Position numbers and translations under genes: made by a program
Notes under the pieces: generated by a model
Databases searched by the model: none
What the model was told of the DNA's origin: nothing
What the model saw: only the letters and a program-made list of their open reading frames with translations
Part shown: in pieces, positions 51,276 through 60,114 of the stretch
Numbering within the stretch: position 1 is the stretch's first letter
Layout: every line of letters begins with the position of its first letter
Assembly (NCBI GenBank): GCA_963704035.1
Contig: CAVPGR010000004.1
Location: 1,116,001-1,180,000 of the forward strand
From: JAOSJL01 sp963704035
Lineage (GTDB): Bacteria; Actinomycetota; Acidimicrobiia; IMCC26256; JAOSJL01
DNA length: 64,000 nt
Reading direction: 5' to 3'

Positions 51276-53663
51276 ATGTCCGACACGGGTACGAACAAGG
51301 ACGTTCCGCTCCATCGGCAACTCGGTCTCACCGATGAGGAGCACGAGGCCGTCGTCGCTCTGCTCGGTCGCGCACCCAGCGACGAGGAACTGGCGATGTA
51401 CGCCGTGATGTGGTCCGAGCACTGCTCGTACAAATCGTCGCGTACGCACCTGCGGCGCCTGCCCACTGAGGCGCCGTGGGTGCTCGTCGGACCGGGCGAG
51501 GGAGCCGGTGTGATCGACGTCGGCGACGGGTTGGCCGTGGCGATCCGCATCGAGAGCCACAACCATCCGTCCGCCGTCGAGCCCTATCAGGGCGCCGCCA
51601 CCGGCGTCGGGGGGATCATCCGCGACATCTTCTCGATGGGAGCGCGCCCGATCGCTCTCATGGACCCGCTCCGTTTCGGGCGACTCGACGATCCGCGGGT
51701 CCGCTACCTGTTCGAGGGTGTCGTGGCCGGGATCAGCGGCTACGGCAACGCAGTGGGTGTCCCCACCGTCGGCGGTGAGGTGATCTTCGACGAGAGCTAC
51801 CGCGACAATCCGCTCGTCAACGTGCTCTGCCTCGGCGTCCTCCCTCAGGAGCGGATGGTCCTCGCGCGTGCCGAGGGTGAAGGCAATCTCGCCGTGCTGC
51901 TCGGAGCCGCGACGGGTCGTGACGGAATCGGGGGCGCGAGCGTGCTGGCGTCGGCGGGATTCGAGGAGAGCGACGACGAGAAGCGTCCGTCGGTGCAGGT
52001 CGGCGACCCGTTCGAGGAGAAGAAGCTCATCGAGGCCTGCCTGGCGCTGCTCGAAGCGGGTCTCGCCGTGGGCGTGCAGGACCTCGGAGCAGCGGGGATT
52101 TCCTGCGCAGCATCCGAAACAGCGGCCAACGCGGGTGCGGGTATGGATCTCGACGTGGCGCGGGTGCCCCGACGCGAGCCGGGTATGACTCCGGTGGAGG
52201 TGCTCACCTCCGAGAGCCAGGAGCGGATGCTCGCCATCGTGACGCCGGAGAACCTCGACGAGGTCATCGGTCTGTGTGACCGGTGGGAGATCCGATCGTC
52301 GGTCGTCGGGCGTGTCACCGACACGGGACGCTTCCGCGTATTCAACGGCACGTTCGACGCCCTCGGAGTCGCCGGCTGCAATCCGCCCCCACCGGGCAGT
52401 GAACAAGCGCTCATCCCGGACTCCGACCGAGCACCGGTCGCCGACGTGCCCGTGGGGAGCCTCGGCGACGGCCCGGTCTACGACCGGCCGCTCGCTCCGC
52501 CCGCGGACCGCGACGCCGTGGCGGCCGACGACCCCGCGCCACGTCTCCGTGCGGCGCCCGGAACGAACGACGACTGTTCGCACGAGCTCCTGGCGCTGCT
52601 GTCGATCCCCGACATCGCCGACAAGTCGTGGGTGTGGCACCAGTACGACCATCAGCTGTTTCTCAACACGGTCGTCGGCCCGGGTCACGACGCGGCCGTT
52701 CTCCGCCTCGAGGGAACGCAGCGTGGTCTGGCGCTCAGTACCGACGGCAATGCACGGTTCTGTCGCCTCGACCCGCGAACCGGAGCGCGCCTCGCGGTTC
52801 TCGAGGCGGCACGCAACGTCGCGTGCACGGGAGCGCACGCGCGGGCTCTCGTGAACTGTCTCAACTTCGGCAACCCCGAGCACCCCGAGGTGATGTGGCA
52901 GTTCAGCGAGGTCATCGACGGCATGCGGGAGGCGTGCGTGGCGCTCGGGATTCCGGTTGTCGGTGGAAACGTGAGCTTCTACAACGAGTCCGACGGATAC
53001 GACATCGACCCGACGCCCGTGGTGGGCGTCGTCGGCGTGATCGAGGATCTCGCCGCACCACCTCCGCAGACGGCTCTGCGGCCGGGTGTGTCGATCGTGG
53101 TGCTCGGCGAGACCGCCGAGGAGACCGGCGGAACACAGTGGGCTCGGAGCCACGGTCTCGACGGTGGCAGGCCACCCGCGGCCGACCTCGGACGCGCGGC
53201 GGCTCTCCACGGCCTGCTTGTCGACGTGGTCGGGCGTCCCGACGTGGTCGCCGTCCATGACTGCTCCGACGGCGGTCTCGCCGTCGCGTTGGCCGAGATG
53301 GCGATCACCGGCGATGTGGGCTTCACGGTCGATCTCGACGCTGTGCCGGTCGTCGCAGTGGGTTCCGCCGGAGCAGATTCGGATGATGCTGTGCCGACGG
53401 GTGCGCTCTGCTTCGCCGAGTCGGCGTCGCGCGTGATCCTCGGCGTCGAGCCCTCGGGTGTCGACGAGGTCCTCGAACTGGCGGCCGGCGCCGGAGTTCC
53501 CGGCGCAGTGGTCGGCCGCACAGAGGCAACCGAGGGTGTCGCGCGGCTCACCGCACGCGAAAGCCGCGGTGGTGGCTTCGACGTGGCGCTCGATGCCGCG
53601 ACCGACGCCTGGCGCCGCCCGATTCCCGATGCCGTCGGCGCCGACCTGGCGCCCCGGGTCTGA
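51276..53663 (+). CDS. purL: FGAR amidotransferase large subunit PurL (short form)
   Basis: A 795-residue PurL of the type that works with separate PurS and PurQ: MYAVMWSEHCSYKSSRTHLR, IRIESHNHPSAVEPYQGAAT, GVGGIIRDIFSMGARPIALM, VGVQDLGAAGISCAASETAA and the second half from CTGAHARALVNCLNFGNPEH. It makes FGAM. ATG 51276 matches the family start. A somewhat long, low-complexity linker (about 385-445) joins the two halves. Confidence 0.97.
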   Translation: MSDTGTNKDVPLHRQLGLTDEEHEAVVALLGRAPSDEELAMYAVMWSEHCSYKSSRTHLRRLPTEAPWVLVGPGEGAGVIDVGDGLAVAIRIESHNHPSAVEPYQGAATGVGGIIRDIFSMGARPIALMDPLRFGRLDDPRVRYLFEGVVAGISGYGNAVGVPTVGGEVIFDESYRDNPLVNVLCLGVLPQERMVLARAEGEGNLAVLLGAATGRDGIGGASVLASAGFEESDDEKRPSVQVGDPFEEKKLIEACLALLEAGLAVGVQDLGAAGISCAASETAANAGAGMDLDVARVPRREPGMTPVEVLTSESQERMLAIVTPENLDEVIGLCDRWEIRSSVVGRVTDTGRFRVFNGTFDALGVAGCNPPPPGSEQALIPDSDRAPVADVPVGSLGDGPVYDRPLAPPADRDAVAADDPAPRLRAAPGTNDDCSHELLALLSIPDIADKSWVWHQYDHQLFLNTVVGPGHDAAVLRLEGTQRGLALSTDGNARFCRLDPRTGARLAVLEAARNVACTGAHARALVNCLNFGNPEHPEVMWQFSEVIDGMREACVALGIPVVGGNVSFYNESDGYDIDPTPVVGVVGVIEDLAAPPPQTALRPGVSIVVLGETAEETGGTQWARSHGLDGGRPPAADLGRAAALHGLLVDVVGRPDVVAVHDCSDGGLAVALAEMAITGDVGFTVDLDAVPVVAVGSAGADSDDAVPTGALCFAESASRVILGVEPSGVDEVLELAAGAGVPGAVVGRTEATEGVARLTARESRGGGFDVALDAATDAWRRPIPDAVGADLAPRV

Positions 53664-53679
53664 GCCCCGGTCCGCCCGC

Positions 53680-54531
53680 TCAGCCGGTCGGTCGGCGCGC
53701 CTCGAGCGCGGTCAGGAGCTCATCGGGTACGGCCAGGTCGCCTTCACCCACGCCGAGGCGCACGCCGGGCTTGTACGTGCCGTGGTAGTCGGATCCTCCC
53801 GTGACAGCCAGACCGTGACGACCGGCGAGATCACTGAACGACGTGCGCTGTTCGGGGGTGTAGCGCGAGTACACGCATTCGAGCGCGTCGAGCCCGACGG
53901 CGGCCATCTCCGCGATGAAACTCTCGAGGTCGTCGTCCTCGAAGCCGAGGGTGGTGGGGTGGGCGATCGACGTGACGGCATTGCCGGTGTGGGCCAATTC
54001 GATCGATTCCTCCGGACCGAGACGGAGCCGTTCGACGTACGCGGGCTGTCCCTTCGCGAGCCAGCGGTCGAAGGCCTCCTGCACCGACTCGACGTGGCCG
54101 CGCGCCATGAGGACGTCGGCGATGTGCGGACGGCCGACGGTGCCGTCGCCGGCGACCTCGAGCACCTCGTCGATCGTGATCTCGACACCGAGCTCGTTGA
54201 GCCGCTTCACGATGTTCGTGTTGCGGTTGTCGCGTGAGTCCTGCACCGCGGCGAGCCTCGAGCCGAGCGGACCGTTCGGGTCGTCGAGGAAGTACACGAG
54301 CAGGTGCATCGTCCCCGGCGCACGGTCGCCCACCTCGCACGAGATCTCGCAGGCCGGGATCAGCCGAACACCGAAGCGATCGGCCGCGGTGCTTGCCTCG
54401 TCGAGGTGATCGAGCGTGTCGTGGTCGCTCAGCGCCAGCGCGTTCAGGCCCACGTCGGAGGCGAGCCGGAGTATCTCGGTGGGCGAGTCGGTGCCGTCCG
54501 AAACCGTCGAGTGGGAGTGCAGGTCGATCAT
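53680..54531 (-). CDS. PHP-domain phosphoesterase (TrpH/RNase AM-like)
   Basis: A 283-residue PHP protein: first metal motif MIDLHSHSTVSDGT, second ALALSDHDTLDHLDEA, then IPACEISCEV, IAHPTTLG and the final GGSDYHGTYKPG. Members of this group hydrolyse nucleoside 3',5'-bisphosphates (pAp) or trim RNA 5' ends. A role in clearing pAp would fit its position 61 bases from cysC, as pAp is a by-product of sulfate activation; this link is inference. It converges on purL with 16 bases between. Confidence 0.87.
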   Translation of the reverse strand: MIDLHSHSTVSDGTDSPTEILRLASDVGLNALALSDHDTLDHLDEASTAADRFGVRLIPACEISCEVGDRAPGTMHLLVYFLDDPNGPLGSRLAAVQDSRDNRNTNIVKRLNELGVEITIDEVLEVAGDGTVGRPHIADVLMARGHVESVQEAFDRWLAKGQPAYVERLRLGPEESIELAHTGNAVTSIAHPTTLGFEDDDLESFIAEMAAVGLDALECVYSRYTPEQRTSFSDLAGRHGLAVTGGSDYHGTYKPGVRLGVGEGDLAVPDELLTALEARRPTG

Positions 54532-54592
54532 GGGGTTCTGCTCAGGGGATCTCGGAGAATCTCTGCCACGTCAGAGTCTCACACGCTGCCGC

Positions 54593-55135
54593 TCACTCCG
54601 GAGCGAGTAGTTTCGCCTCTTCGAGGTAGCTGATGATCTGTGCGGCGGAACCTGCGGCGTCACGGTCGTGGGTGAGGACCCGCACCTCGGGGGAGAGGGG
54701 TTCCTCGTAGGGATCGGACACGCCGGTGAACTCCGGGAGCTCTCCGTCGCGGGCCTTGGCGTAGAGACCCTTCACGTCGCGTTCCTCGCACACCTCGAGC
54801 GGGGTGTCCACATAGATCTCGACGAAGTGCTCGATGGTCTCCCGAATCTCGTCGCGGATCGCGCGGTAGGGGGAAATGGCCGCGGTCACCGAGATGACAC
54901 CGTTGCGCGCGAGCATCGCGGCCACGTAGCCGATTCGACGGATGTTGGTGTCGCGGTCCTCTTTGGAGAACCCGAGACCCTTGGACAGGTTCTCGCGGAC
55001 CTCGTCGCCGTCGAGGATCTCCACGAGACGACCGCGCTCGCGTAGTTCCTCGACGACCTCGTTGGCGATCGTGCTCTTGCCGGCTCCGGACAGGCCGGTG
55101 AACCAGAGGCAGAAACCTGGGGATTCGGGGGGCAC
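54593..55135 (-). CDS. cysC: Adenylylsulfate kinase
   Basis: A 180-residue APS kinase: Walker A LWFTGLSGAGKSTIANEVVE, LDGDEVRENLSKGLGFSKED, NIRRIGYVAAMLARNGV, and YVDTPLEVCEERDVKGLY with PYEEPLSPEV. It makes PAPS from APS. The rest of the sulfate pathway is not in the window. GTG 55135. Same strand and order as the PHP gene, likely cotranscribed; divergent from purF. Confidence 0.95.
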   Translation of the reverse strand: MPPESPGFCLWFTGLSGAGKSTIANEVVEELRERGRLVEILDGDEVRENLSKGLGFSKEDRDTNIRRIGYVAAMLARNGVISVTAAISPYRAIRDEIRETIEHFVEIYVDTPLEVCEERDVKGLYAKARDGELPEFTGVSDPYEEPLSPEVRVLTHDRDAAGSAAQIISYLEEAKLLAPE

Positions 55136-55231
55136 GTGTCACTCCTGAGGAGGGCGCATGTGGAAGCTGCGCACCCTGGAGCAGCGACGATACCCGGGAG
55201 CCCGACGCACGGACAGTACGGGCTCACATGG

Positions 55232-55237
55232 GATACT
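55232..55237 (+). promoter_or_regulatory. Possible -10 box for a leaderless purF mRNA
   Basis: GATACT (55232-55237) is a good actinobacterial -10 hexamer and ends six bases before the purF GTG at 55244, so transcription would start at or beside the start codon. The -35 region is weak and no Shine-Dalgarno sequence lies before the GTG, which is consistent with a leaderless start. Prediction only. Confidence 0.35.
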
Positions 55238-55243
55238 GGACCG

Positions 55244-56737
55244 GTGGAAACTGGTGTGGGCGAGTCCTGCGGCGTCTTCGGTGTCTACGCTCCCGGCCAA
55301 CCCGTGGCGGGCCAGGCGTACTACGGCATCTATGCACTCCAGCACCGGGGCCAGGAGTCGGCGGGCATCGCGGCCAGCGACGGCGAGACGATCACGGTCG
55401 TCAAGGACATGGGCCTCGTCACCCAGGTGTTCGACGAGCAGCGTCTCGCCGCTCTCGAAGGACACCTCGCCATCGGACACGTGCGCTACTCCACGACCGG
55501 TACGAGCGACTGGCGCAACGCGCAGCCCGTCTACCGTTCCGTGGGCAACGCCGGGTTTGCGCTCGCCCACAACGGCAACCTGACCAACACCGAGGAGCTC
55601 GCCGGGGGGCTCGGCCAACTTCCGGGAATGATGCCCAGCGCCTCGGTTGCCGATTCCACCAGCGACTCCGACCTCATCGCGGCGATGATGGGCCGCGAGC
55701 GGGGAAACCACGACCGAGCCGATGGTCGTGACCTCGAGGAGTCCCTCCTCGCGACGCTGCCGGAGCTCGAGGGCGCCTTTTCGCTCGTCGTGATGGATGA
55801 CGCCCACCTCGTGGGTGTGCGCGACCGCCACGGATTCCGACCGTTGGTGGTCGGTCGACTGGAAGGCGGGTGGGTTCTCGCCAGCGAATCCGCCGCGCTC
55901 GACATCGTGGGCGCCCACTTCGTACGCGATGTGCAGCCCGGCGAGATGGTGGTGATCGACGCCTCGGGCCTACGGGAGTTCCAGTGGGCGAAGCCCGAAC
56001 CGACACTGTGTCTCTTCGAATTCGTGTACTTCTCCCGACCCGACACCGACCTCTACGGGCAGGGCGTGCACGCCGCGCGCCAACGCATGGGCGAGTCGCT
56101 CGCCGAACAGGCACCGGCTCGTGCCGACATGGTCATGCCCGTGCCCGAATCGGGAATCCCTGCCGCCCAGGGCTTCGCCCGCGCCAGCGGAATCCCCTAC
56201 GGCGACGGCCTCGTGAAGAACCGCTATGTCGGGCGAACCTTCATCGCGCCCAACCAGGAGATGCGCGGTATGGGCGTGCGCCTCAAGTTGAATCCCCTCG
56301 TGGAGAACATCAAAGGGAAGTCGGTCGTCGTGGTCGACGATTCCGTGGTGCGGGGCACCACCACCCGCCAGATCGTCAAGATGCTGCGGGAATCCGGCGC
56401 CAAGGAAGTGCACCTGCGGATCTCGTCACCGCCGTACCGGTGGCCGTGCTTCTACGGGATGGACACCGGGCGTCGCTCGGAGCTCCTGGCCGCCGACATG
56501 TCGGTCGGTGAGATCGGCGACTACATCGGTGCCGACTCGCTCGCGTATCTCGAACTCGACCGCCTGGTCGCGGCGACCGGTGCATCACCGGGCTCGTTCT
56601 GCACCGCGTGTCTCTCGGGTGAGTATCCGGTCCCGATCCCCGAGTCGCTCTCGAAGGATGTTCTCGAGATGACCACCGACGACCTTTCGGAGCAGTTGCT
56701 CGACGAACCATCCGACGACGAGGGCGCCCACGCGTGA
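55244..56737 (+). CDS. purF: Amidophosphoribosyltransferase
   Basis: A 497-residue PurF. A propeptide of seven residues (VETGVGES) precedes the catalytic cysteine in CGVFGVYAPGQPVAGQAYYG (split: CGVFGVYAPGQ, AYYGIYALQHRGQESAGIA). The PRPP-binding motif is KSVVVVDDSVVRGTTTRQIV. It catalyses the first committed purine step. Cysteines CTACLSGEYP near the C-terminus resemble the cluster ligands of Fe-S type PurF. GTG 55244 is chosen because the upstream frame lacks family similarity. Stop overlaps the purM GTG. Confidence 0.95.
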   Translation: METGVGESCGVFGVYAPGQPVAGQAYYGIYALQHRGQESAGIAASDGETITVVKDMGLVTQVFDEQRLAALEGHLAIGHVRYSTTGTSDWRNAQPVYRSVGNAGFALAHNGNLTNTEELAGGLGQLPGMMPSASVADSTSDSDLIAAMMGRERGNHDRADGRDLEESLLATLPELEGAFSLVVMDDAHLVGVRDRHGFRPLVVGRLEGGWVLASESAALDIVGAHFVRDVQPGEMVVIDASGLREFQWAKPEPTLCLFEFVYFSRPDTDLYGQGVHAARQRMGESLAEQAPARADMVMPVPESGIPAAQGFARASGIPYGDGLVKNRYVGRTFIAPNQEMRGMGVRLKLNPLVENIKGKSVVVVDDSVVRGTTTRQIVKMLRESGAKEVHLRISSPPYRWPCFYGMDTGRRSELLAADMSVGEIGDYIGADSLAYLELDRLVAATGASPGSFCTACLSGEYPVPIPESLSKDVLEMTTDDLSEQLLDEPSDDEGAHA

Positions 56738-57789
56738 GCAGTCACGAACGGGAGGGGCGTCCGCTCACCTACGAAGACTCCGGCGTCGACATCGCAGCGG
56801 GCGAGCATGCGGTCGAACGCATCAAGGAACACGTCCGCAGCACCTTCCGGCCCGAGGTCGTCGGTGACATCGGCGGTTTCGGTGGCCTGTTCGCGTTCGA
56901 TCCGACCCGGTACCGGGAGCCGCTGCTCGTGTCGTCCACCGACGGCGTCGGTACGAAGTCGATCGTGGCGCGAATGGTCGGGAACTTCGAGAGCATCGGC
57001 ATCGACCTCGTGGCCATGTCGGTCGACGACATCGCCGTGCAGGGCGCCGAGCCGCTCTTCTTCCTCGACTACATCTCGCTCGGCAAGCTCGATCCCGACC
57101 TCGTCGACGACCTCGTGGCAGGCGTTGCCGAGGGCTGCCGCCAGGCGGGGGCAGCGTTGCTCGGAGGCGAGATGTCGGAGCATCCGGGGATCATGCAGCC
57201 CGGCGAGTTCGACCTGGTCGGAATGGCGGTCGGGGTGGTCGAGCGCGCGCAGGTACTGCCGTCGGGCGTGGTGCCGGGCGACCGGGTCGTCGGTCTCGGC
57301 AGCGGGGGTCTGCGGTGCAACGGGTACTCACTCGCACGCGCGGCACTCCTCGACGTGGCCGACCGGAGCCTCGACGGTCCCGCATGGGACGGCGCTCACC
57401 ACCCGCTCGGCGAGGAACTGCTGCGGCCGAGCGTGATCTACGCGCCCGCCATGGCCGATCTGCGCCGCCAGGTCGACGTGCACGCGTTCGCGCACGTGAC
57501 CGGTGGCGGAATTCCCGGCAATCTGGCGCGCGTGCTTCCCGGCCGGTGCGACGCGGTGGTCGACCGCGGACGCTGGGAGGAACGCCGGATCTTCGGTGAG
57601 ATCCGCGAAGCAGGTGACGTTCCCGAGGACGAGATGGAGAAAGTGTTCAACCTCGGTCTCGGCATGCTGGCGGTCGTGGCCCCGGGTGACGCGTTGCGGG
57701 CCGTCGACGTGGCGCGCACCGCAGGTCATGACGCCTGGCTCGTCGGGGAGATCACCGAAGGCTCGGGCCGCGTCCACATCTCGCGGTAG
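56734..57789 (+). CDS. purM: AIR synthetase (FGAM cyclo-ligase)
   Basis: A 351-residue PurM: YEDSGVDIAAGEHAVERIK, VSSTDGVGTKSIVA, MSVDDIAVQGAEPLFFLDYI, LLGGEMSEHPGIM and HVTGGGIPGNLARVLPG. It closes the imidazole ring to AIR. GTG 56734 overlaps purF as GTGA. It is the last purine gene here; purE, purK, purH and purN are not in the window. Confidence 0.97.
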   Translation: MSSHEREGRPLTYEDSGVDIAAGEHAVERIKEHVRSTFRPEVVGDIGGFGGLFAFDPTRYREPLLVSSTDGVGTKSIVARMVGNFESIGIDLVAMSVDDIAVQGAEPLFFLDYISLGKLDPDLVDDLVAGVAEGCRQAGAALLGGEMSEHPGIMQPGEFDLVGMAVGVVERAQVLPSGVVPGDRVVGLGSGGLRCNGYSLARAALLDVADRSLDGPAWDGAHHPLGEELLRPSVIYAPAMADLRRQVDVHAFAHVTGGGIPGNLARVLPGRCDAVVDRGRWEERRIFGEIREAGDVPEDEMEKVFNLGLGMLAVVAPGDALRAVDVARTAGHDAWLVGEITEGSGRVHISR

Positions 57790-57810
57790 GCGGGTCCCGT
57801 TGGGCGCGGT

Positions 57811-57825
57811 CGCTCGCGCCGAGCG
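57811..57825. terminator. Short hairpin between purM and the zinc-ribbon gene
   Basis: CGCTCG, CGC, CGAGCG forms a 6-bp stem with a 3-base loop in the 47-base gap between converging genes. Small, without T-run; weak candidate. Confidence 0.3.
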
Positions 57826-57836
57826 CTCGAGTCCGT

Positions 57837-58178
57837 TCAGAGGAGCCAGCGGGCTCCGACCCAGGTTCGTTCCTCACACGCAGGGCAGCGCATGAGCCGG
57901 GAGTGGCGCTTGCCGGGGATCCAGAGCCAGAACGGCAGATGCCGGCGGGCGAACTCGGTATAGAGAACCCGCGTGCGCGCCCCGCACGAGGAACACTCGA
58001 GAACGACCGTCCCGGCTTGGCGTTGGGCCGTGGAGTAGAGGGCCTCCTTGCCGGGCGCTCGGGGAGTCGGCCCATCCGGTCCCGGCGCTTCCTCGGGCAT
58101 CGGGCGTGAGTAGAGCGCCCGCCTACCACCCGCCCTGGGGTTGCCCAGGGCCTCGCTCTTCGCGACTTCGTCGGTCAC
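57837..58178 (-). CDS. Zinc-ribbon protein, actinobacterial, unknown function
   Basis: A 113-residue protein whose C-terminal half is a conserved zinc ribbon: LECSSCGARTRVLYTEFARR, LPFWLWIPGKRHSRLMRCPA and CPACEERTW, with two CxxC pairs. The N-terminal half is variable and contains two look-alike segments (GGRRALYSRP and GKEALYSTAQ), probably a duplication. The GTG at 58178 overlaps the parA stop (GTGA), so the two are coupled. Function unknown. Confidence 0.78.
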   Translation of the reverse strand: MTDEVAKSEALGNPRAGGRRALYSRPMPEEAPGPDGPTPRAPGKEALYSTAQRQAGTVVLECSSCGARTRVLYTEFARRHLPFWLWIPGKRHSRLMRCPACEERTWVGARWLL

Positions 58179-58951
58179 GGCTGAGCGGGATCGTCGTCAC
58201 GCGTCGCACGGAGCTGCGCGGCGAGCTCGCGGTACGCGGCGGCTCCGGGAACCTTGGGTGCGTGGTCGAGCACCGTCAACCCGCGGGCAGGCGCTTCGGC
58301 GAACCGGATCGATTTCGGAATAGGTGGCTCGAGGACGGGAAGGCCGTAACGCTCGCCGACGTCTTCGAGGACCTCGCGGGCGTGTCGAGTTCGGCCGTCG
58401 AACATGGTGGGGATGACGCCGCGCACGGTCAGGCGGGGGTTGGTGAAGGAACGTACGTCCTCGATCGTCTCGAGAAGCTGGCCGACACCGCGGTGGCTGA
58501 GCGTCTCGCACTGAAGGGGTATCAGAACTTCACGCGCGGCGGTGAGTCCGTTGATCGTCAGAATCCCGAGCGAGGGCGGGCAATCGATGATGACGACGTC
58601 GTACTCGTCCACCACCGGTTGCAGGGCGCGGGCGAGCGCGTGTTCGCGACCCGTCTTGGTGAGGAGATGGACCTCCGAGCCGGCGAGGTCGATGGCGGCC
58701 GGCAACAGGTCCACCTTGTCCGTGGTGGTGATCGCCTCGGCGGCTGAGACGCTGCCGGTGAGCACGTCGTGGAGTGTGACGCGTAGAGCCTCGGGGTCGA
58801 GGCCGAGAGCCCAGGTGAGGCAGGCCTGAGCGTCGAGGTCGACGAGCAGCACCCGGTCGCCGAGCTCCGCGAGCGCCACGCCGAGAGTGTGGGTCGTGGT
58901 GGTCTTGGCCACCCCGCCCTTCTGGTTCGCCACTGCCAGGATCTGTGCCAC
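58175..58951 (-). CDS. ParA/Soj-family ATPase
   Basis: A 258-residue ParA-type ATPase: deviant Walker A AVANQKGGVAKTTTTHTLGV, DRVLLVDLDAQACLTWALGL, Walker B EYDVVIIDCPPSLGILTING. Without parB or a centromere site nearby, it is probably not the chromosome partition protein; similar orphan ParA proteins position other cargo in actinobacteria. ATG 58951. It is transcribed with the zinc-ribbon gene and is divergent from bldC. Confidence 0.88.
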   Translation of the reverse strand: MAQILAVANQKGGVAKTTTTHTLGVALAELGDRVLLVDLDAQACLTWALGLDPEALRVTLHDVLTGSVSAAEAITTTDKVDLLPAAIDLAGSEVHLLTKTGREHALARALQPVVDEYDVVIIDCPPSLGILTINGLTAAREVLIPLQCETLSHRGVGQLLETIEDVRSFTNPRLTVRGVIPTMFDGRTRHAREVLEDVGERYGLPVLEPPIPKSIRFAEAPARGLTVLDHAPKVPGAAAYRELAAQLRATRDDDPAQP

Positions 58952-59024
58952 GGCGCCCGAGTGTACGGCCGCTCCCCTCCGCTCGGTCGCTCGGGGGGCC
59001 GCTTCCTACAACGGTTCGCTCAGC

Positions 59025-59102
59025 GTCACCGTGTCTCTACGGACGGTGACAGGCAGGGAGTGCGCGTGTGGCCTTCGTCACACGGAAATCGCGCACAGCC
59101 TG
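59025..59102. other. Structured spacer between the ParA and bldC genes
   Basis: The 356-base gap 58952-59307 holds no gene. Within it, GTCACCGT (59025-59032) pairs with ACGGTGAC (59043-59050), and directly after, nested stems GTGCGC/GCGCAC (59060-59065, 59091-59096) around CGTGTG/CACACG, closed by CAGGC/GCCTG (59050-59054, 59098-59102), form a multi-part hairpin. This may be a leader RNA, a terminator pair or a small RNA. No known RNA family could be assigned. The rest of the gap contains TAGAAT at 59161, a possible -10 for bldC. Confidence 0.4.
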
Positions 59103-59307
59103 CCGTCCTTCAATACAGGGTGTATGGGATACGACGGGTAACTAGTCCGGTTGGGCGTGTTAGAATGACACCATCAAGCTATAGCCACGCGGAATACGCA
59201 ACCGATATCCTAGGTTGTGAAAGGGACACTCCGGGTGTACCGGGGGATATCGAAGATCCCCTGCGCCCGACCCGACCACTGACCACAAGCGATGAAGGCG
59301 GAGAGAG

Positions 59308-59532
59308 ATGACCAAGGGAACCGGAGATCCGATGCAGACCCCGATCGAGCACGACGAGCTGCTCACACCTTCGGAGGTCGCGGCCATGTTCCGCGTCAAC
59401 CCGAAGACCGTGACCCGCTGGGCCCGTGCCGGCAAGATCTCGGCGATCCGCACGCTCGGCGGTCACCGTCGTTTCCGTGCCTCCGAGATCAGGCGCTTCC
59501 TCGACCAGGTCGACGAGGACGTCGAAGCCTGA
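59308..59532 (+). CDS. bldC: BldC-type MerR-like regulator
   Basis: A 74-residue DNA-binding protein almost identical in design to BldC: LLTPSEVAAMFRVNPKTVTR, WARAGKISAIRTLGGHRRF and RASEIRRFLDQ. BldC binds DNA as head-to-tail oligomers and controls development in Streptomyces; homologues are spread over actinobacteria. ATG 59308 is preceded by GGCGGAGAGAG. The tRNA cluster follows. Confidence 0.93.
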   Translation: MTKGTGDPMQTPIEHDELLTPSEVAAMFRVNPKTVTRWARAGKISAIRTLGGHRRFRASEIRRFLDQVDEDVEA

Positions 59533-59623
59533 ACTCCTGACAGGGATCCGACCGGGGTTCCCACCGGACAAACCACCAGACAAGCGAAACGCCGGGCCCT
59601 GACGGGTCCGGCGTCGTCGCGAG

Positions 59624-59696
59624 TGGCCGGGGACGGCGTCGATCCGTCGACCCCACGCTTTTCAGGCGTGTGCTCTGCCAACTGAGCTACCCGGCC
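59624..59696 (-). tRNA. tRNA-Phe (anticodon GAA)
   Basis: A 73-base tRNA on the minus strand: acceptor GGCCGGG/CCCGGCC, discriminator A, anticodon stem CACGC/GCGTG with loop CTGAAAA (GAA), T arm around GGTCGACGGATCGACGCC-like sequence. CCA is not encoded. Confidence 0.96.
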
Positions 59697-59747
59697 GGGT
59701 TGTGTCCGGGTCGCCCCGGATGCCGTCGCCCGTATCCGGGCTCCGAG

Positions 59748-59822
59748 CGGTCCTGACGGGATTTGAACCCGCGACCTCCGCCTTGACAGGGCGGCGTGCA
59801 CTCCAAACTGCACCACAGGACC
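59748..59822 (-). tRNA. tRNA-Asp (anticodon GTC)
   Basis: A 75-base tRNA on the minus strand: acceptor GGTCCTG/CAGGACC with discriminator G as usual for Asp, anticodon stem CCGCC/GGCGG with loop CTGTCAA, T loop TTCAAAT. CCA is not encoded. Confidence 0.97.
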
Positions 59823-59853
59823 GTGAACACCGGAGCTCGCTCCGGTCGATCAG

Positions 59854-59926
59854 TGCCCCCAGGGGAATTCGAATCCCCGTTACCGCCTTGAAAGGGCGGC
59901 GTCCTGGGCCACTGGACGATGGGGGC
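59854..59926 (-). tRNA. tRNA-Glu (anticodon TTC)
   Basis: A 73-base tRNA on the minus strand: acceptor GCCCCCA/TGGGGGC, discriminator A, anticodon stem CCGCC/GGCGG with loop CTTTCAA, T loop TTCGAAT. The anticodon stem equals that of the neighbouring tRNA-Asp. CCA is not encoded. Confidence 0.97.
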
Positions 59927-60033
59927 TCGTCTCCCGCCAGGGAGAGAAGCATCGTAGCAGCGCGGATTCTTCCTCCTCGCAGGGATCGTGGCCCTGTCGG
60001 CCACGTCGGTCGCCACTGCGTAGCCTCGTCGTA

Positions 60034-60107
60034 GGGCCGCTAGCTCAACTGGACAGAGCAACGGGCTTTTAACCCGCAGGTTCGGGGTTCGAGTCCCCGG
60101 CGGCCCA
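60034..60107 (+). tRNA. tRNA-Lys (anticodon TTT)
   Basis: A 74-base tRNA on the plus strand: acceptor GGGCCGC/GCGGCCC, discriminator A, anticodon loop CTTTTAA, T loop TTCGAGT. It faces the Phe-Asp-Glu group; CCA is not encoded. Confidence 0.97.
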
Positions 60108-60114
60108 CTCGCGA

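Noticed and set aside
58175..58951. Chromosome partition locus
   Set aside because: No parB gene and no parS-like palindrome seen around the ParA-type ATPase.
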